Both the position numbers and the translations under genes were made by a program. A stretch of DNA of 58,889 nt, taken from Gamarada debralockiae. Taxonomy: Eukaryota > Ascomycota > Leotiomycetes > Helotiales > Hyphodiscaceae. Every line of letters begins with the position of its first letter. Within the stretch, counting starts at the first letter, position 1. Where the stretch lies: the NCBI GenBank assembly GCA_002803225.1, contig NXFV01000749.1:1-58889 (forward strand), in the 5' to 3' direction. Positions 57,268-58,889 of the stretch are shown here, one piece after another. Below the pieces are notes generated by a model, which saw only the letters and a list, made by a program, of their open reading frames with translations, was not told where the DNA came from and did no database searches.

Positions 57268-58889
57268 ATGGTCTCAATTGCAGACCACACTTACCACATG
57301 TTGTCGCGCCACGTGAGCAACGATAACGAAGAGCAAGACTTTGCTCTTTACCCAGATCCGCAAAACATGTATTCTCCTCCTACCTTTCCCTTCTCAGGGC
57401 TACAAAACTTCGAGACAGAGCACAATGGGCTATACTCCTTTCCAAGACAGGAGTACCCAACCAGCACAGGATTTAATTCAACGACGATGTACGCGGAGGC
57501 TCAGCAGTTTATCGAATCGCCAGACATTCGAGCACAAGCACCCTCGAACTACTCGACAGCTTCCGGAGCTTCAGCAACTTCCTCTGCCATGGGATCTCCC
57601 AACTCCATCCATGGCCACATTGTTCCAGTTCCAGAATGGACATCACACGGCCTGGGCCTGAACCCAGGCATCGTGGGATACGACAACTTTACTCAAAGCA
57701 ATAACGAATACTCCTTCAACGCACCAAGTGTGGAAGACTTCGCTTTAGATTTCAATCAAGCCAAACCAAATGTCTTTGTTGGTGAGTGTAAAAACGTTAC
57801 TACGTCTGCATCTCGTCAGCACGGTTCGATCTCATCAAACCCCGAGTCTCTTTCTTCTTTGTCAACGTGCGTACCTTCTCCAAGAACAGCGGACATGATC
57901 GACCAAATTCAAAGCCCAGCCGATTCAAGGTCAATGGCTTCGCCAGTCACTCCCGTCAGTGCAGTGAGGAGGGATTATAGGGACACCGGCTTCAAATCTC
58001 CTTCTGTTTCTGCTTTTTCAGTATCTCCTACTTCTACGCGTCGACCGTCGCAAGCTTTCAGCGCAAACGCCTTCGCCCCATCAAGCGCTGCTAGCAGGAC
58101 CCAATCCTCTCCTGTTTCTGCAGTGTCGCAATCATCGTTCACATCTGAGTCGGCCCCATCATTTGCAACATATCATCAATCTCCTTTCTTTTCTCAATCT
58201 AGTGGCAATTTTGTGCCTCCTCTTGAATCATCTTGTCGGTTTCCTCTGTCAATCCAGCGTTGTGTTTTTAAATCACCCGAAAATTTGAGGATCGATTTGC
58301 TAACAAATCTCGCTCTAGACCCCAGCATTCTTCACGCGCCCTACTCTGGCCGCCCAGCTTCAGCAACACAATCAAACAATGACGCATCTGCGTATCCGCC
58401 ACCACCATATCCAGCTTCACCAGCTTTGTCGCACATGTCGCGCAGTCCAAGGCCAATCAAGGCTGGCAGCCAATCGCCCTACCTGAACTCGCAATACAAT
58501 TCATATCCATATCCGCCACCGAGAAGACCATCTGTTGTATCGCACCACTCTTATAGTAGTCAGGATAACTTCAGCAGCGAGGAATCGAGGGAGAAGGGAC
58601 GCTGCTCATACCCAGAATGCGGAAAGGTCTTCAAAGATTTGAAGGCTCACATGCTTACTCACCAAAACGAAAGGCCAGAGAAATGTCCGATCCAAACATG
58701 TGATTACCATATCAAGGGATTTGCTAGAAAGTACGATAAAAATCGCCACACATTAACCCATTACAAGGGTACAATGGTCTGTGGTTTCTGCCCTGGAAGC
58801 GGTTCAGCGGCAGAGAAGTCCTTCAATCGTGCGGACGTCTTCAAGCGACACTTGACCTCAGTCCACGCAGTTGAGCAAACCCCTCCCAA
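57268..58889 (+). CDS. C2H2 zinc-finger transcription regulator, 3' truncated
   Basis: Open from the ATG at 57268 to the window edge, at least 540 residues. The long N-terminal part is Ser/Pro/Gln/Tyr-rich, as in fungal activation domains, with repeats such as SPVSAVS and YPPPPYPASP. The C-terminus has zinc fingers: CSYPECGKVFKDLKAHMLTH, then CPIQTCDYHIKGFARKYDKN ending in HTLTH, then an unusual third with CGFCPGSGSAAEKSFNRADV before HLTSVH, where extra residues sit between the Cys and His pairs. An intron in the leader is likely at 57142-57201 (GTATGA to ACAG). The frame upstream of the ATG is open across that intron back to a stop near 57058, so the real start might be farther upstream in another exon. 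The target genes are not known. Confidence 0.85.
   Translation, partial: MVSIADHTYHMLSRHVSNDNEEQDFALYPDPQNMYSPPTFPFSGLQNFETEHNGLYSFPRQEYPTSTGFNSTTMYAEAQQFIESPDIRAQAPSNYSTASGASATSSAMGSPNSIHGHIVPVPEWTSHGLGLNPGIVGYDNFTQSNNEYSFNAPSVEDFALDFNQAKPNVFVGECKNVTTSASRQHGSISSNPESLSSLSTCVPSPRTADMIDQIQSPADSRSMASPVTPVSAVRRDYRDTGFKSPSVSAFSVSPTSTRRPSQAFSANAFAPSSAASRTQSSPVSAVSQSSFTSESAPSFATYHQSPFFSQSSGNFVPPLESSCRFPLSIQRCVFKSPENLRIDLLTNLALDPSILHAPYSGRPASATQSNNDASAYPPPPYPASPALSHMSRSPRPIKAGSQSPYLNSQYNSYPYPPPRRPSVVSHHSYSSQDNFSSEESREKGRCSYPECGKVFKDLKAHMLTHQNERPEKCPIQTCDYHIKGFARKYDKNRHTLTHYKGTMVCGFCPGSGSAAEKSFNRADVFKRHLTSVHAVEQTPP

Noticed and set aside
57781..57825. Possible intron GTGAGT..GTCAG in the zinc-finger gene
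   Set aside because: Its length (38 bases) is not a multiple of three, and the unspliced frame stays open to the window end while removal would break it.

Overview
The window is a stretch of filamentous ascomycete (Pezizomycotina) nuclear genome, probably a leotiomycete. Genes lie on both strands. They are broken by short GT-AG introns of about 44-118 bases, with donors such as GTATGT/GTAAGT/GTGAGT and CTAAC-like branch sites. The proteins recognised (glycogenin, separase, Hrd1, Los1, vacuolar MFS permease, HET-domain relics, C2H2 factor) are those of a mould. The class-level placement is an impression from the proteins, not a computed result.

Layout. 0.3-12 kb is a compact housekeeping block: an MFS transporter, a PHD-finger protein, a TPR/J-domain co-chaperone and the tRNA exportin Los1. 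12-13.4 kb is an AT-rich decayed block. A vacuolar amino-acid-type MFS transporter follows at 13.4-15.3 kb. Then come about 2 kb of repeat-derived sequence (hairpin arms, a 12-bp minisatellite, related terminal repeats), a membrane-anchored acid phosphatase, a decayed HET gene, a secreted SRPBCC-like protein and a MITE-like element. 23-31.7 kb holds separase, a small DUF5321-like membrane protein and a class II sirtuin. 32-37.2 kb is a graveyard of HET-family fragments around an intact metallophosphoesterase. 37.7-49.8 kb carries a Mn-type CDF transporter, an F-box relic, glycogenin, a small F-box-like gene with an internal exon+intron duplication, and the ERAD ligase Hrd1. 50.2-51.2 kb is a frameshifted carboxymuconolactone-decarboxylase/AhpD-like relic. 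51.2-57.1 kb has no gene I can support. The window ends inside a C2H2 zinc-finger regulator.

The genes do not form a biosynthetic cluster. The intact set is mainly housekeeping: protein quality control (Hrd1, J-protein), tRNA export, chromosome segregation, glycogen initiation, and metal and amino-acid transport. The accessory layer is made of decayed HET, F-box and CMD genes and small DNA-transposon remnants.

The observation I rate most worth checking is at the end of the TPR/J-protein gene. Its reading frame stays open for 96 codons beyond the TGA stop, encoding an acidic linker and a strongly hydrophobic membrane-like segment. A 69-base in-frame segment with intron-like ends spans that stop, so a membrane-anchored isoform made by splicing or readthrough is possible. 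All exon boundaries were placed by eye from splice motifs and frame continuity.
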